Assembly: GCA_903927945.1 (NCBI GenBank)
Contig: CAIYOZ010000344.1
Span: 1-33,604 of the forward strand
Direction: 5' to 3'
DNA length: 33,604 nucleotides
Source: an uncultured Bacteroidales bacterium
GTDB lineage: Bacteria > Bacteroidota > Bacteroidia > Bacteroidales > Paludibacteraceae
Part shown: piece after piece, positions 9,105-16,950 of the stretch
Numbering within the stretch: the stretch's first letter is position 1
How the letters are laid out: the number at the start of each line of letters is the position of its first letter
Notes under the pieces: model-generated
What the model was told of the DNA's origin: nothing
What the model saw: the letters and a program-made list of their open reading frames with translations, nothing else
Databases searched by the model: none
Made by a program: the position numbers and the translations under genes

Positions 9105-11156
9105 TTAAAATCTGATTTTATATGTTTTTAAACCCTGACTTTGTTTCACCTGCAATAAATAAATTCCTTTCTGTGAGAGGTTTATTCTGATTTCAGTAGA
9201 AGCGTTTTGAAACGATTGAAGCTGTTTCCCCATAATGTCCATCAAAGAAACAATACAATCTCCCGGCAAATTCCTGATTAGCAATTCGCTTGAAGATGTT
9301 GACCAGATGATTGTATGGTCAGAATGTTCTTCAACCCCACTGTTAAGTTTTAAGGTGTGTACCTGAATCTGATCGGATGCGGCTGTTGTGTTCCCCTCGG
9401 GAGTTACCGAATAAAAATAGGTTGAATCACTTTGAAGATCACTCAACACGTAATTCAATACATTCCCCACTGACTTAGGATAGCCAATTAATGAAACCGG
9501 TTTCTGAGCAACACCCTGTGTGGCCAGTTTTACATAGTCCACATAAACTCGTTTCCCGGAACCGGCATATGTATACAATGAAATAGTAGAAGAACTTGTT
9601 TTCATTGGCACATTCACAGTGAAATCCTGATTGGCTACAGCTGTAATCCATGTAGCCAAGGTGTCAGTATTCACAAGTGCCATAAGTTTTGCACCGGTAT
9701 CATTACTGTATTGTTTTGCTCTAACCGTCAAAACAGTAGCATTCGTTGAAAGATCGAGTGCCGGTGTGGTGATTTTACCAAAATTAGTACCTGACGAAAA
9801 CCTGATAGAACCAGGTATCGAAGTGCTTTCAGTATAACCGCTGGCTACCCACAGTGCTGGCAATCCGGTTGGAAAATCAGTTTCTAATAAAGTCTTTGGT
9901 GTTGCATTCAAATCGCCTGCCAATGAATATACATCCAGATTATATCCTGTTGCATTAGCTGATGAGGTCCAGTTGGCCGTAAAACCTGAATTTGTGATAT
10001 TGCTTGCTGCCAAAGTTAAGAACCCATCGACGGAGATAGCAGTCAATGTGATGGTCGTAGTGACAATTCCTCCACCCGAAATAGTTATCTGTGCTGTCTG
10101 AGTTCCTAATGTTTGCGCCGAATAATTAAGTCTCAATCTGTATCCGGCTTCTGCACTTAACTTACTGATAGATGTTGTAAAAATTGAAAATGTAGATGCA
10201 TTTGTTCCTGTTAAGGCGATGCTTAAATCACCCGTTAGGTTGGCTCCTTTGATCAATACAGAAGCTGTATCAATTGATTGAAAGGCCACTTTGCCAAAAT
10301 CAATGGTGGCACCGCTGGACGGCGAACCCAAATACGGTGTTGTTACTGTGGAGCTGGAAAATACTTCGGTTGTCTTATTCCCCCAGATGTATTCTTCCAA
10401 GCCGGGGTTGTCAATAAACGGATTCCGGTTGTTCTGAATGCCATATACGGCATTGTTACGCATAATTTCTTTTGCGCTGACTGGATCCTGCCGGCTCCAT
10501 TTCAGGAATAAATTCATGGCATAGGGAGTAAGGCCTAAATTTGCTGTACTATACACTACATTTGCTCCAGCAGTCCAGCTCTCACACAATCCTGCATAAC
10601 GGGTGGCCATATAGAAATAGGTACGTGCGAAATCACCTTTGTATTCATTAATAGGTTCAAAAACAATTCCTGTATAATCAGGGAAACTGGAAGTTCCGAG
10701 TTTGCTCCCATTGGCAGATGTATACGTTGCTGTTCCTACTTCACCATAGGGATAATTGTTTCGCTCACCGTTTACTTTTCCGTCGGTTGGATATACATTA
10801 AAAAGGTCACTCACCATAGGAGCAGCTGAGCTGAACCAGCTTTGCGGGGAAGTATGTTCCCGGTTGTAGCAATCGCATTCTGCGGAATAACTTCCACATT
10901 GTTTAGTTCCAAATGGGAAGGTGCAATTGGAGTACATATCCCATAAATTGCCGCTTGAGTTTAAATCAGTTGTCTTGTAGGCAGTCCATAACCCGTCATA
11001 GCCCACATCGCGAGTGCCGTTTGAAATAATTAATTGGAGTGAAGTGCGAAGATTGGAAGTGTTTTTCCCTTCCGCTGAACTATAATACCCTACCGGAGGC
11101 TGAGCCAGCATATAAAGAGAGAATGAAAGCAAGAATAAAGTAAAAAGTTTTTTCAT
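9105..11156 (-). CDS. Secreted endonuclease I family protein with FN3-like domain and T9SS C-terminal tail
   Basis: 683 aa; signal peptide MKKLFTLFLLSFSLYMLAQ; CYNREHTSPQSWFSSAAPMVSDLFNVYPTDGKVNGERNNYPYGEV; FEPINEYKGDFARTYFYMATRY; C-term DIMGKQLQSFQNASTEIRINLSQKGIYLLQVKQSQGLKTYKIRF. Confidence 0.87.
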   Translation of the reverse strand: MKKLFTLFLLSFSLYMLAQPPVGYYSSAEGKNTSNLRTSLQLIISNGTRDVGYDGLWTAYKTTDLNSSGNLWDMYSNCTFPFGTKQCGSYSAECDCYNREHTSPQSWFSSAAPMVSDLFNVYPTDGKVNGERNNYPYGEVGTATYTSANGSKLGTSSFPDYTGIVFEPINEYKGDFARTYFYMATRYAGLCESWTAGANVVYSTANLGLTPYAMNLFLKWSRQDPVSAKEIMRNNAVYGIQNNRNPFIDNPGLEEYIWGNKTTEVFSSSTVTTPYLGSPSSGATIDFGKVAFQSIDTASVLIKGANLTGDLSIALTGTNASTFSIFTTSISKLSAEAGYRLRLNYSAQTLGTQTAQITISGGGIVTTTITLTAISVDGFLTLAASNITNSGFTANWTSSANATGYNLDVYSLAGDLNATPKTLLETDFPTGLPALWVASGYTESTSIPGSIRFSSGTNFGKITTPALDLSTNATVLTVRAKQYSNDTGAKLMALVNTDTLATWITAVANQDFTVNVPMKTSSSTISLYTYAGSGKRVYVDYVKLATQGVAQKPVSLIGYPKSVGNVLNYVLSDLQSDSTYFYSVTPEGNTTAASDQIQVHTLKLNSGVEEHSDHTIIWSTSSSELLIRNLPGDCIVSLMDIMGKQLQSFQNASTEIRINLSQKGIYLLQVKQSQGLKTYKIRF

Positions 11157-11199
11157 AAAAGAACCTTGAAATGTGTAATAAATATTATTCGTGAGGGAG

Positions 11200-11207
11200 C
11201 AAATGTA
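11200..11207 (-). promoter_or_regulatory. -7 box TACATTTG upstream of the endonuclease pair
   Basis: + strand caaatgta = TACATTTG on -, 44 bp upstream of the ATG at 11156. Confidence 0.5.
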
Positions 11208-11216
11208 GGAAATATG

Positions 11217-11248
11217 TTTTGCATTTTTATATCATTTTGCATTTTTAT
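11217..11248. repeat. Two direct copies of TTTTGCATTTTTAT
   Basis: Copies at 11217-11230 and 11235-11248, immediately upstream of the minus-strand -7 box. Confidence 0.65.
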
Positions 11249-11392
11249 GATTTTATTATGTGAATATTTCACCTCATTCTAATATATATAGCCCTTTATC
11301 TTGTTAATAATACGATCTTATTACAAATTCCGGTAACTGTAATCTGGAGTAAACCTGAAATTTGACGAGTTTTCAATTTGCTAAGTTTGAGT

Positions 11393-11400
11393 TATATTTG
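11393..11400 (+). promoter_or_regulatory. -7 box TATATTTG upstream of the S9 peptidase
   Basis: Matches TAnnTTTG, 57 bp upstream of the ATG at 11458. Confidence 0.5.
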
Positions 11401-11457
11401 TATTTTGATTTATTAAAACATTAAGTTGAATAACCGATCATTAATCCTCAAAATATC

Positions 11458-13836
11458 ATGACAGCATCAACTTCCCATAACGTGCAGGAAAGTCTTAAAT
11501 ATCAGGTTCCACCGCCAGAGATCTTACAACTGGCTGATTATGAGCGCGCTCCATCAGTGTCGATTGACACAAAAAAAGAATATATGTTACTAAGTTATTA
11601 CAGCACCTATAAAACGCTGGAGGACTTGAATCAACAGGAAATGAGCATGGGGGGGCTGCGTGTCAATCCGGTTACAAACATCAGTTCCTCGGTGAATTAT
11701 ATTATTAACTTGAAGATATGTAAGGTAAATGAGTCGCGGTCTTTTCAGGTAAAGGGATTGCCCGATAATCCCCGCATAACTTTTGTCACCTGGTCCCCTG
11801 ATGAATCAAAGATTGCCTTTACAAATACAAATTCAAAAGGTGTTGAACTTTGGGTACTTGATGTGGCTTCAGCCGAGGCTAACCGCTTAACAAAACCGGT
11901 GATAAATGCCAATCTAGGCAATCCACTGAACTGGTTTCGCAACAGCCGGCAGTTACTGGTTCGTATATTACCTAAAGTCCGGCTGGCGTTGATTGATCCT
12001 AAAAAAGAATTGCAGGATGGTCCTACTGTATCGGTGAGTGATGGTTCTATTTCACAGAACCGTACGTATCCCGATTTGCTTAAAAACGCTTCGGACGAGA
12101 TCAATTTTATCACACTCACTTCTTCAGAATTACATAAAGTAGAGCTAAACGGAAATTCCGAGCTATTCAAAGGCGAAGATATGTATGCCGGCGAATCCTT
12201 TTCGGCCGATGGAAAATATATACTAATCACTACATTACGCAAACCATTTACGTATATTGTTCCTTTGAACCGTTTTCCTCAGCTTTCGATTGTCTACGAT
12301 CTGTCGGGGCATGAAGTGAAAACAGTGAATGATGTACCGCTTTCTGAGGTATTACCCAAAGGGTTTATGGCTGTCCGGAAAGGAAAACGGGGCTTAAGCT
12401 GGCGTCCCGATCAACCTGCAACGCTTTATTTTGTGGAAGCACTGGATGGAGGTGATCCTTCGGTAAAAGCAGAATATAGGGATGCTATCTATCAATGGAA
12501 AGCCCCATTTGAAGAGGCACCGGCTTTTATATCGAAGACAATTTCCAGGTTCTCGCACGTTATTTGGGGCAATGAGTCAGTAGCTGTACTCCAGGACGAA
12601 TGGTACGATACGCGTAATGAAAAGACCTATCTGATCAATCCGGCTAAAGCTGATCAGCACCCTCATGTCATCAATGACCGTAATTTTCAGGATGTCTATT
12701 CGGATCCCGGTAATTTTGAAACAGTTAAAAATGAATATGGCAAATACGTACTGGCCATCGAAAATAATAACTTGTATAGTGTGGGAGAGGGTCATACCCC
12801 CGAAGGACAGTTCCCTTTTATCGATGAATTCAACCTGAAAACGTTGAAAAAAAAACGGCTTTATCAATCGGCTTACACTGATAAAATGGAAGAGATCATT
12901 GATGTGGAAGATTTCATAAAAGGTGAAGCGCTGGTTCGAATCCAATCAAAAAACGAATATCCGAACTATTATTTCCGGAATATCAAAAAGAAAAATGAAT
13001 TGACGCAGATCACCCATTTCCCAAATCCTTTCGAAAGCATCAAGGATGTCTATAAAGAAGTGATTAAGTATAAAAGGGCCGATGGGGTGGAACTGTCGGG
13101 TACTTTATACTTGCCGGTTGGCTATGACCGGATCAAAAAGGAAAAACTACCTTTGCTTATCTGGGCTTACCCGGCCGAATATAAAGACAAGCAAAGTGCC
13201 GGACAGAGTACCGCCAACTCCAATGAGTTTACTTTCCCATATTATGGTTCTTTTGTGTATTGGGTAACAAGAGGGTATGCTGTGCTCGACGATGCAGCCT
13301 TCCCGATAATTGGTGAAGGTAAAATCGAACCGAACGATACATTTATCGAACAGTTAGTTTCGAATGCCAAAGCAGCCATCGATGCAGTAGACAAACTAGG
13401 TTTCATTGACCGGAAGAAAGTGGCGGTAGGCGGACATTCATACGGTGCCTTTATGACGGCAAACCTGTTGACCCATTGCGACCTCTTTGCCTGTGGTATT
13501 GCACGCAGTGGGGCTTATAACCGGACATTGACCCCCTTTGGTTTTCAGAGCGAACAGCGAAATTACTGGGATGCCCCTGAAGCCTATAATGCCATGTCTC
13601 CATTTATGAATGCCGACAAAATGAAAATACCGATATTGCTTGTCCATGGTGAAGCTGACAATAATCCGGGAACATTCACCCTGCAAACTGAGCGTTACTT
13701 CCAGGCTTTAAAGGGGTTGGGTGCTCAGGCCCGCATGCTGATATTACCCAAGGAAGCGCATAGTTATGTGGCACGGGAAAATATACTGCACCTGTTGTGG
13801 GAACAGGATAAGTTTTTGGAGAAATACCTGAAATGA
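11458..13836 (+). CDS. S9 family (prolyl oligopeptidase superfamily) serine peptidase
   Basis: 792 aa; N-terminal beta-propeller-like region, C-terminal alpha/beta hydrolase with GGHSYGAF nucleophile elbow, and LLVHGEADNN / EAHSY acid and His regions. Confidence 0.93.
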   Translation: MTASTSHNVQESLKYQVPPPEILQLADYERAPSVSIDTKKEYMLLSYYSTYKTLEDLNQQEMSMGGLRVNPVTNISSSVNYIINLKICKVNESRSFQVKGLPDNPRITFVTWSPDESKIAFTNTNSKGVELWVLDVASAEANRLTKPVINANLGNPLNWFRNSRQLLVRILPKVRLALIDPKKELQDGPTVSVSDGSISQNRTYPDLLKNASDEINFITLTSSELHKVELNGNSELFKGEDMYAGESFSADGKYILITTLRKPFTYIVPLNRFPQLSIVYDLSGHEVKTVNDVPLSEVLPKGFMAVRKGKRGLSWRPDQPATLYFVEALDGGDPSVKAEYRDAIYQWKAPFEEAPAFISKTISRFSHVIWGNESVAVLQDEWYDTRNEKTYLINPAKADQHPHVINDRNFQDVYSDPGNFETVKNEYGKYVLAIENNNLYSVGEGHTPEGQFPFIDEFNLKTLKKKRLYQSAYTDKMEEIIDVEDFIKGEALVRIQSKNEYPNYYFRNIKKKNELTQITHFPNPFESIKDVYKEVIKYKRADGVELSGTLYLPVGYDRIKKEKLPLLIWAYPAEYKDKQSAGQSTANSNEFTFPYYGSFVYWVTRGYAVLDDAAFPIIGEGKIEPNDTFIEQLVSNAKAAIDAVDKLGFIDRKKVAVGGHSYGAFMTANLLTHCDLFACGIARSGAYNRTLTPFGFQSEQRNYWDAPEAYNAMSPFMNADKMKIPILLVHGEADNNPGTFTLQTERYFQALKGLGAQARMLILPKEAHSYVARENILHLLWEQDKFLEKYLK

Positions 13837-13858
13837 CTTTTCATTTTTCAACCGCTGT

Positions 13859-13897
13859 CAACCGCTGTCAGAGTCCTTCGGACTGCTGACAGGGTTG
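13859..13897 (+). repeat. REP-like palindrome, class 1 (C(TTCG)G loop)
   Basis: CAACCGCTGTCAGAGTCC-TTCG-GACTGCTGACAGGGTTG folds on itself; the 5' arm segment ACCGCTGTCA is duplicated at 13851-13870. Confidence 0.85.
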
Positions 13898-13900
13898 TCT

Positions 13901-14136
13901 GCTCTGATAGTGTATTCAGTTCTTATTAGCAGTTGACGATGTTCTTACCAGAATAAAAATATAAATACTAAATTAATTACAAGGAAAATATCAGATCGTT
14001 GATGGTGACTTATTAACTTTGCATAATAGTGGACGTAGTTCATCAGCAGTTGAAGATTTTCTTGCGAGATTAAAAATAAATCCTAAATAAATATTCATTA
14101 ATTACAAAGAAATTATCCGATTGTTGATGATGATTT
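13901..14136 (+). repeat. Two degenerate approx. 125-bp tandem units carrying decayed REP-like sequences
   Basis: ...TAGCAGTTGACGATGTTCTTACCAGAATAAAAATATAAATACTAAATTAATTACAAGGAAAATATCAGATCGTTGATGGTGA... is repeated as ...CAGCAGTTGAAGATTTTCTTGCGAGATTAAAAATAAATCCTAAATAAATATTCATTAATTACAAAGAAATTATCCGATTGTTGATGATGA... Confidence 0.75.
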
Positions 14137-14137
14137 A

Positions 14138-14176
14138 TCAACTCTGACAGCGGACGCAGTCCCTGTCAGCAGTTGA
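14138..14176 (+). repeat. REP-like palindrome, class 2
   Basis: TCAACTCTGACAGCGGACGCAGTCCCTGTCAGCAGTTGA; arms CAACT-CTGACAG-CGGAC and GTCC-CTGTCAG-CAGTTG pair with bulges. Confidence 0.85.
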
Positions 14177-14283
14177 TAAAGGAGAAATATAAATTCGTAA
14201 TATTTATCCCATTCGTGGCATGAATTTTCTCAAATCAAACCGCTTTAATTGAACTAAATCATGATTTTAATGTTAATAGTTTG

Positions 14284-14339
14284 TCAACTCTGACAGCGGA
14301 CGCAGTCCCTTTCAGTAGTTGTAGTCTGTCAGCAGTTGA
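14284..14339 (+). repeat. REP-like palindrome, class 2, plus a partial extra 3' half
   Basis: TCAACTCTGACAGCGGACGCAGTCCCTTTCAGTAGTTG followed by TAGTCTGTCAGCAGTTGA, just upstream of the RAYT. Confidence 0.8.
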
Positions 14340-14352
14340 ATAGGATGAATAG

Positions 14353-15000
14353 GTGAAAAAATTAAATCATAGCTATATGGATGAATTTTTTGAACCCAAG
14401 GTCAATTACAATTCTGTTTACAATATATTTAATTGTGGCATTAATGGCTGCGATGTATTTATTGACGACGAAGATTACGATCACTTTCTGTCGAAATACT
14501 CAAAATATATCGAACCTATTGCCGATACCTATGCCTTGAGCTTGTTAGGAAATCATTTTCATCTGGTCATCCGAATAAAAAAAGAATCCGAAATCAGCAC
14601 ATTAGAAGAACTTGGTCTTTTGGAAGAGCGAACTACTTTACGTACTCCCGGTAAAAAACCGGATCCTTCCCGCCAATTTTCGCACTTATTCAATTTTCAT
14701 GCCCAATACTTCAATCACAAATACAAGCGTCACGGAAACCTTTTTGAACGACCATTCAAAAGAAAATTGATTGACAACCGTGCTTATTTTAAGCGGTGTT
14801 TGATTTATGTGCATCAAAACCCTGTTAAACATGGTTTTGTTGAATGCCTGTCCGATTATAGATATACCTCATACAATACCATTTTATCAGATAAAGTAAC
14901 ACACCTGAAAAGAGATCGGGTGCTGACGTTCTTCGGTGATCGGTCTGATTTTGAACTGTCACATTCAAAAATTGTAAGCTTAGTCGAAACATTCGAATGA
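14353..15000 (+). CDS. REP-associated tyrosine transposase (RAYT), Y1_Tnp/IS200-like family
   Basis: 215 aa; YNIFNCGINGCDVFIDDEDYDHFLSKY, HUH motif LLGNHFHLVIRIK, HAQYFNHKYKRHGNLFERPFKRKLIDNRAYFKRCLIYVHQNPVKHGFV. GTG start in the track; in-frame ATG at 14386 region (MDEFFEP) is an alternative. Confidence 0.9.
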   Translation: MKKLNHSYMDEFFEPKVNYNSVYNIFNCGINGCDVFIDDEDYDHFLSKYSKYIEPIADTYALSLLGNHFHLVIRIKKESEISTLEELGLLEERTTLRTPGKKPDPSRQFSHLFNFHAQYFNHKYKRHGNLFERPFKRKLIDNRAYFKRCLIYVHQNPVKHGFVECLSDYRYTSYNTILSDKVTHLKRDRVLTFFGDRSDFELSHSKIVSLVETFE

Positions 15001-15004
15001 ACGG

Positions 15005-15043
15005 CAACCGCTGTCAGAGTCCTTCGGACTGCCGACATGGTTG
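15005..15043 (+). repeat. REP-like palindrome, class 1
   Basis: CAACCGCTGTCAGAGTCCTTCGGACTGCCGACATGGTTG, near-copy of 13859-13897. Confidence 0.85.
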
Positions 15044-15046
15044 TTG

Positions 15047-15085
15047 TCAAACTCTGACAGCGGACGCAGTCCCTGTCAGCAGTTA
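15047..15085 (+). repeat. REP-like palindrome, class 2
   Basis: TCAAACTCTGACAGCGGACGCAGTCCCTGTCAGCAGTT, near-copy of 14138-14176. Confidence 0.85.
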
Positions 15086-15126
15086 AAAGCTGTCATCTTC
15101 AAATCAATCCTTGAACCCTAAAACCA

Positions 15127-15166
15127 AAAAGACACCAAATGAATTATCTCATCCGGTGTCTTTAAT
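15127..15166 (-). terminator. Intrinsic terminator of the TnaA/TPL-like gene (possibly bidirectional)
   Basis: AAAAAGACACC...GGTGTCTTT stem with A/T-rich flanks downstream of the minus-strand CDS. Confidence 0.7.
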
Positions 15167-15198
15167 AGTAAATAGTAAATGATTAAATTGTAAATTCG

Positions 15199-16647
15199 TT
15201 ACAGGCTCTCTCCAAAATCCTCTTTGAATTTCGCCATTAACTTCACAGGCCAGTCGCTGGTAGGTTCCAGTCCACCCATAAAGAAACGCAATACTGGTGG
15301 TTCGTACACGAATCGCAATCCGCCGATCAGCAGGCGATTGTCGTACAACCAGTTCAGACGGTCTTCCACATACTTGATCTGTGACAATGTAAACACGCGT
15401 CGGGGAACAGCCAGGCGAAGCAATTCCATGTCGGCATAGGTTTCGTTACCATACTCATCCCGTTGGTTGGAAATCGAGCCGCGTTCCATGCCACGAACCC
15501 CGGAGATCAAAAACAAAGCCGATGCCAGTGCGCCTGCCGGATATTCTGTCTGTGGAATGTGGGCGCAAAACTGCATGGCATCCACATGGGCTCCCAGTAC
15601 CCCTGCTGGTTTAATCACCGGAATACCTTTTCCATCCAGGGCATCCACCAGGTATTTGATAAACGATGGACTCTGGCAGATCATGCTTTCATCCAGGGTT
15701 TCGTACAGACCCACTGCCATGGCTTCAATCTCACGGATGGAGATACCGCCATAAGTCAGGAATCCTTCATATAAAGGAACCAATGCTTCCAGTTCTTTAT
15801 AGATCGTCATATTATCGGTACACATGCCACCACCGCGCGAGGAGCTCAGTTTACGGGCCGAGAAGTATACCAGGTCGGCCATGCCGGTCATGATTTTAAT
15901 GATCTCGCCCATGTTCGAGTCTTTGAACTCTTCCTCGCGTTTGAGTACCAGGTAGGCGTTTTCTCCCAGTAAACTGGCATCAAGCACCAGGCGGATACCG
16001 TATTTGTCAGCCATGGCGCGTACATCACGTAAGTTCTGAATGGAGAAAGGTTGTCCGCCAATCAGGTTGGTGGAAGCTTCCATGCGGATAAAGGGAATAT
16101 TATTGGCACCATGATGTTTGATCGTTTCCTCGAGTTTCTCGATGTTCATGTTCCCTTTGAAAGGATGGTCGGAGTTGATCTTATAAGCTTCGTCGTATAA
16201 CAGCTCGGCAATTTTACCACCGTTTTGGGTGATATGCGCCATAGCGGTGGTGAAGTGGTAGTTCATGGGCACCAGGCTGCCTTTTTTTATGTAGGCGGTC
16301 GAAATGATGTTTTCGGCAGCACGTCCCTGGTGGACAGGGAGCAAAAGTTTCTTGCCTAATACATCTTCCACAGCCTTTTGAAGGCGAATGAAACTTTGTG
16401 AACCTGCGTAAGCATCATCGGCTTGCATCATGGCAGCCAGTTGGTTATCGCTCATGGCATTGGTGCCGCTGTCGGTCAGCATGTCCAGGAAGACATCCAG
16501 GGTGCTCAGGCGGAAAGTGTTGAATCCCCCTTCGTAGAGTGCTTCCAGACGACGTTCGATAGGTACCAGGTTTAATTTTTGTACGATGCGTACTTTGTGA
16601 AGTTCCAACGGGATCGTTTCACCGCTGTAAAATTTGATTTCTTGCAT
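15199..16647 (-). CDS. Tryptophanase / tyrosine phenol-lyase family PLP-dependent beta-eliminating lyase (divergent)
   Basis: 482 aa; LDMLTDSGTNAMSDNQLAAMMQADDAYAGS, PVHQGRAAEN, NLIGGQPFSIQNLRDVR, VYFSARKLSSSRGGGMCTDN around the predicted PLP lysine, EGFLTYGGISIREIEAMAVGL, LRLAVPRRVFT, YEPPVLRFF. Confidence 0.85.
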   Translation of the reverse strand: MQEIKFYSGETIPLELHKVRIVQKLNLVPIERRLEALYEGGFNTFRLSTLDVFLDMLTDSGTNAMSDNQLAAMMQADDAYAGSQSFIRLQKAVEDVLGKKLLLPVHQGRAAENIISTAYIKKGSLVPMNYHFTTAMAHITQNGGKIAELLYDEAYKINSDHPFKGNMNIEKLEETIKHHGANNIPFIRMEASTNLIGGQPFSIQNLRDVRAMADKYGIRLVLDASLLGENAYLVLKREEEFKDSNMGEIIKIMTGMADLVYFSARKLSSSRGGGMCTDNMTIYKELEALVPLYEGFLTYGGISIREIEAMAVGLYETLDESMICQSPSFIKYLVDALDGKGIPVIKPAGVLGAHVDAMQFCAHIPQTEYPAGALASALFLISGVRGMERGSISNQRDEYGNETYADMELLRLAVPRRVFTLSQIKYVEDRLNWLYDNRLLIGGLRFVYEPPVLRFFMGGLEPTSDWPVKLMAKFKEDFGESL

Positions 16648-16701
16648 GATCTTAGAAAATGTTTTTTAATGTATCGATTAATTTTTAAGTTGATTCCCTC
16701 C

Positions 16702-16735
16702 TAAAAAATTTGCGTGCCCGGTTAGTAAGCACGCA
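16702..16735 (-). terminator. Terminator-like hairpin in the leader of the TnaA/TPL-like gene (possible attenuator)
   Basis: On - strand TGCGTGC-TTACTAACCGG-GCACGCA-AATTTTTTAG: 7-bp GC-rich stem plus T-run, between the candidate -7 box and the ATG. Confidence 0.55.
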
Positions 16736-16784
16736 TGCTGCATTATTTTGTAGTTTTAATTACAAATTCAAAAAAATTGAACAG

Positions 16785-16792
16785 CAAAGATA
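16785..16792 (-). promoter_or_regulatory. -7 box TATCTTTG for the TnaA/TPL-like gene
   Basis: + strand caaagata = TATCTTTG on -, about 138 bp upstream of the ATG; no clear -33 TTTG seen. Confidence 0.5.
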
Positions 16793-16950
16793 CAGGTTAT
16801 TTCAGAAAAACGGTAAAAAAAGAAAATAATGATAGTCACAAATTGAAAAAAGTATCAAATTGAAAGAGTTTTACAGATTCTCTACTTTCAGCATAAGTTT
16901 GTCTTCTCATTTTATGGGCTTTCATTTTTTTCCCGTCTTTATACTTCCTC

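Noticed and set aside
14825-15050. Minus-strand ORFs over the RAYT 3' end and REP repeats
   Set aside because: Overlap a well-supported RAYT CDS and palindromic repeats; no recognisable domain.
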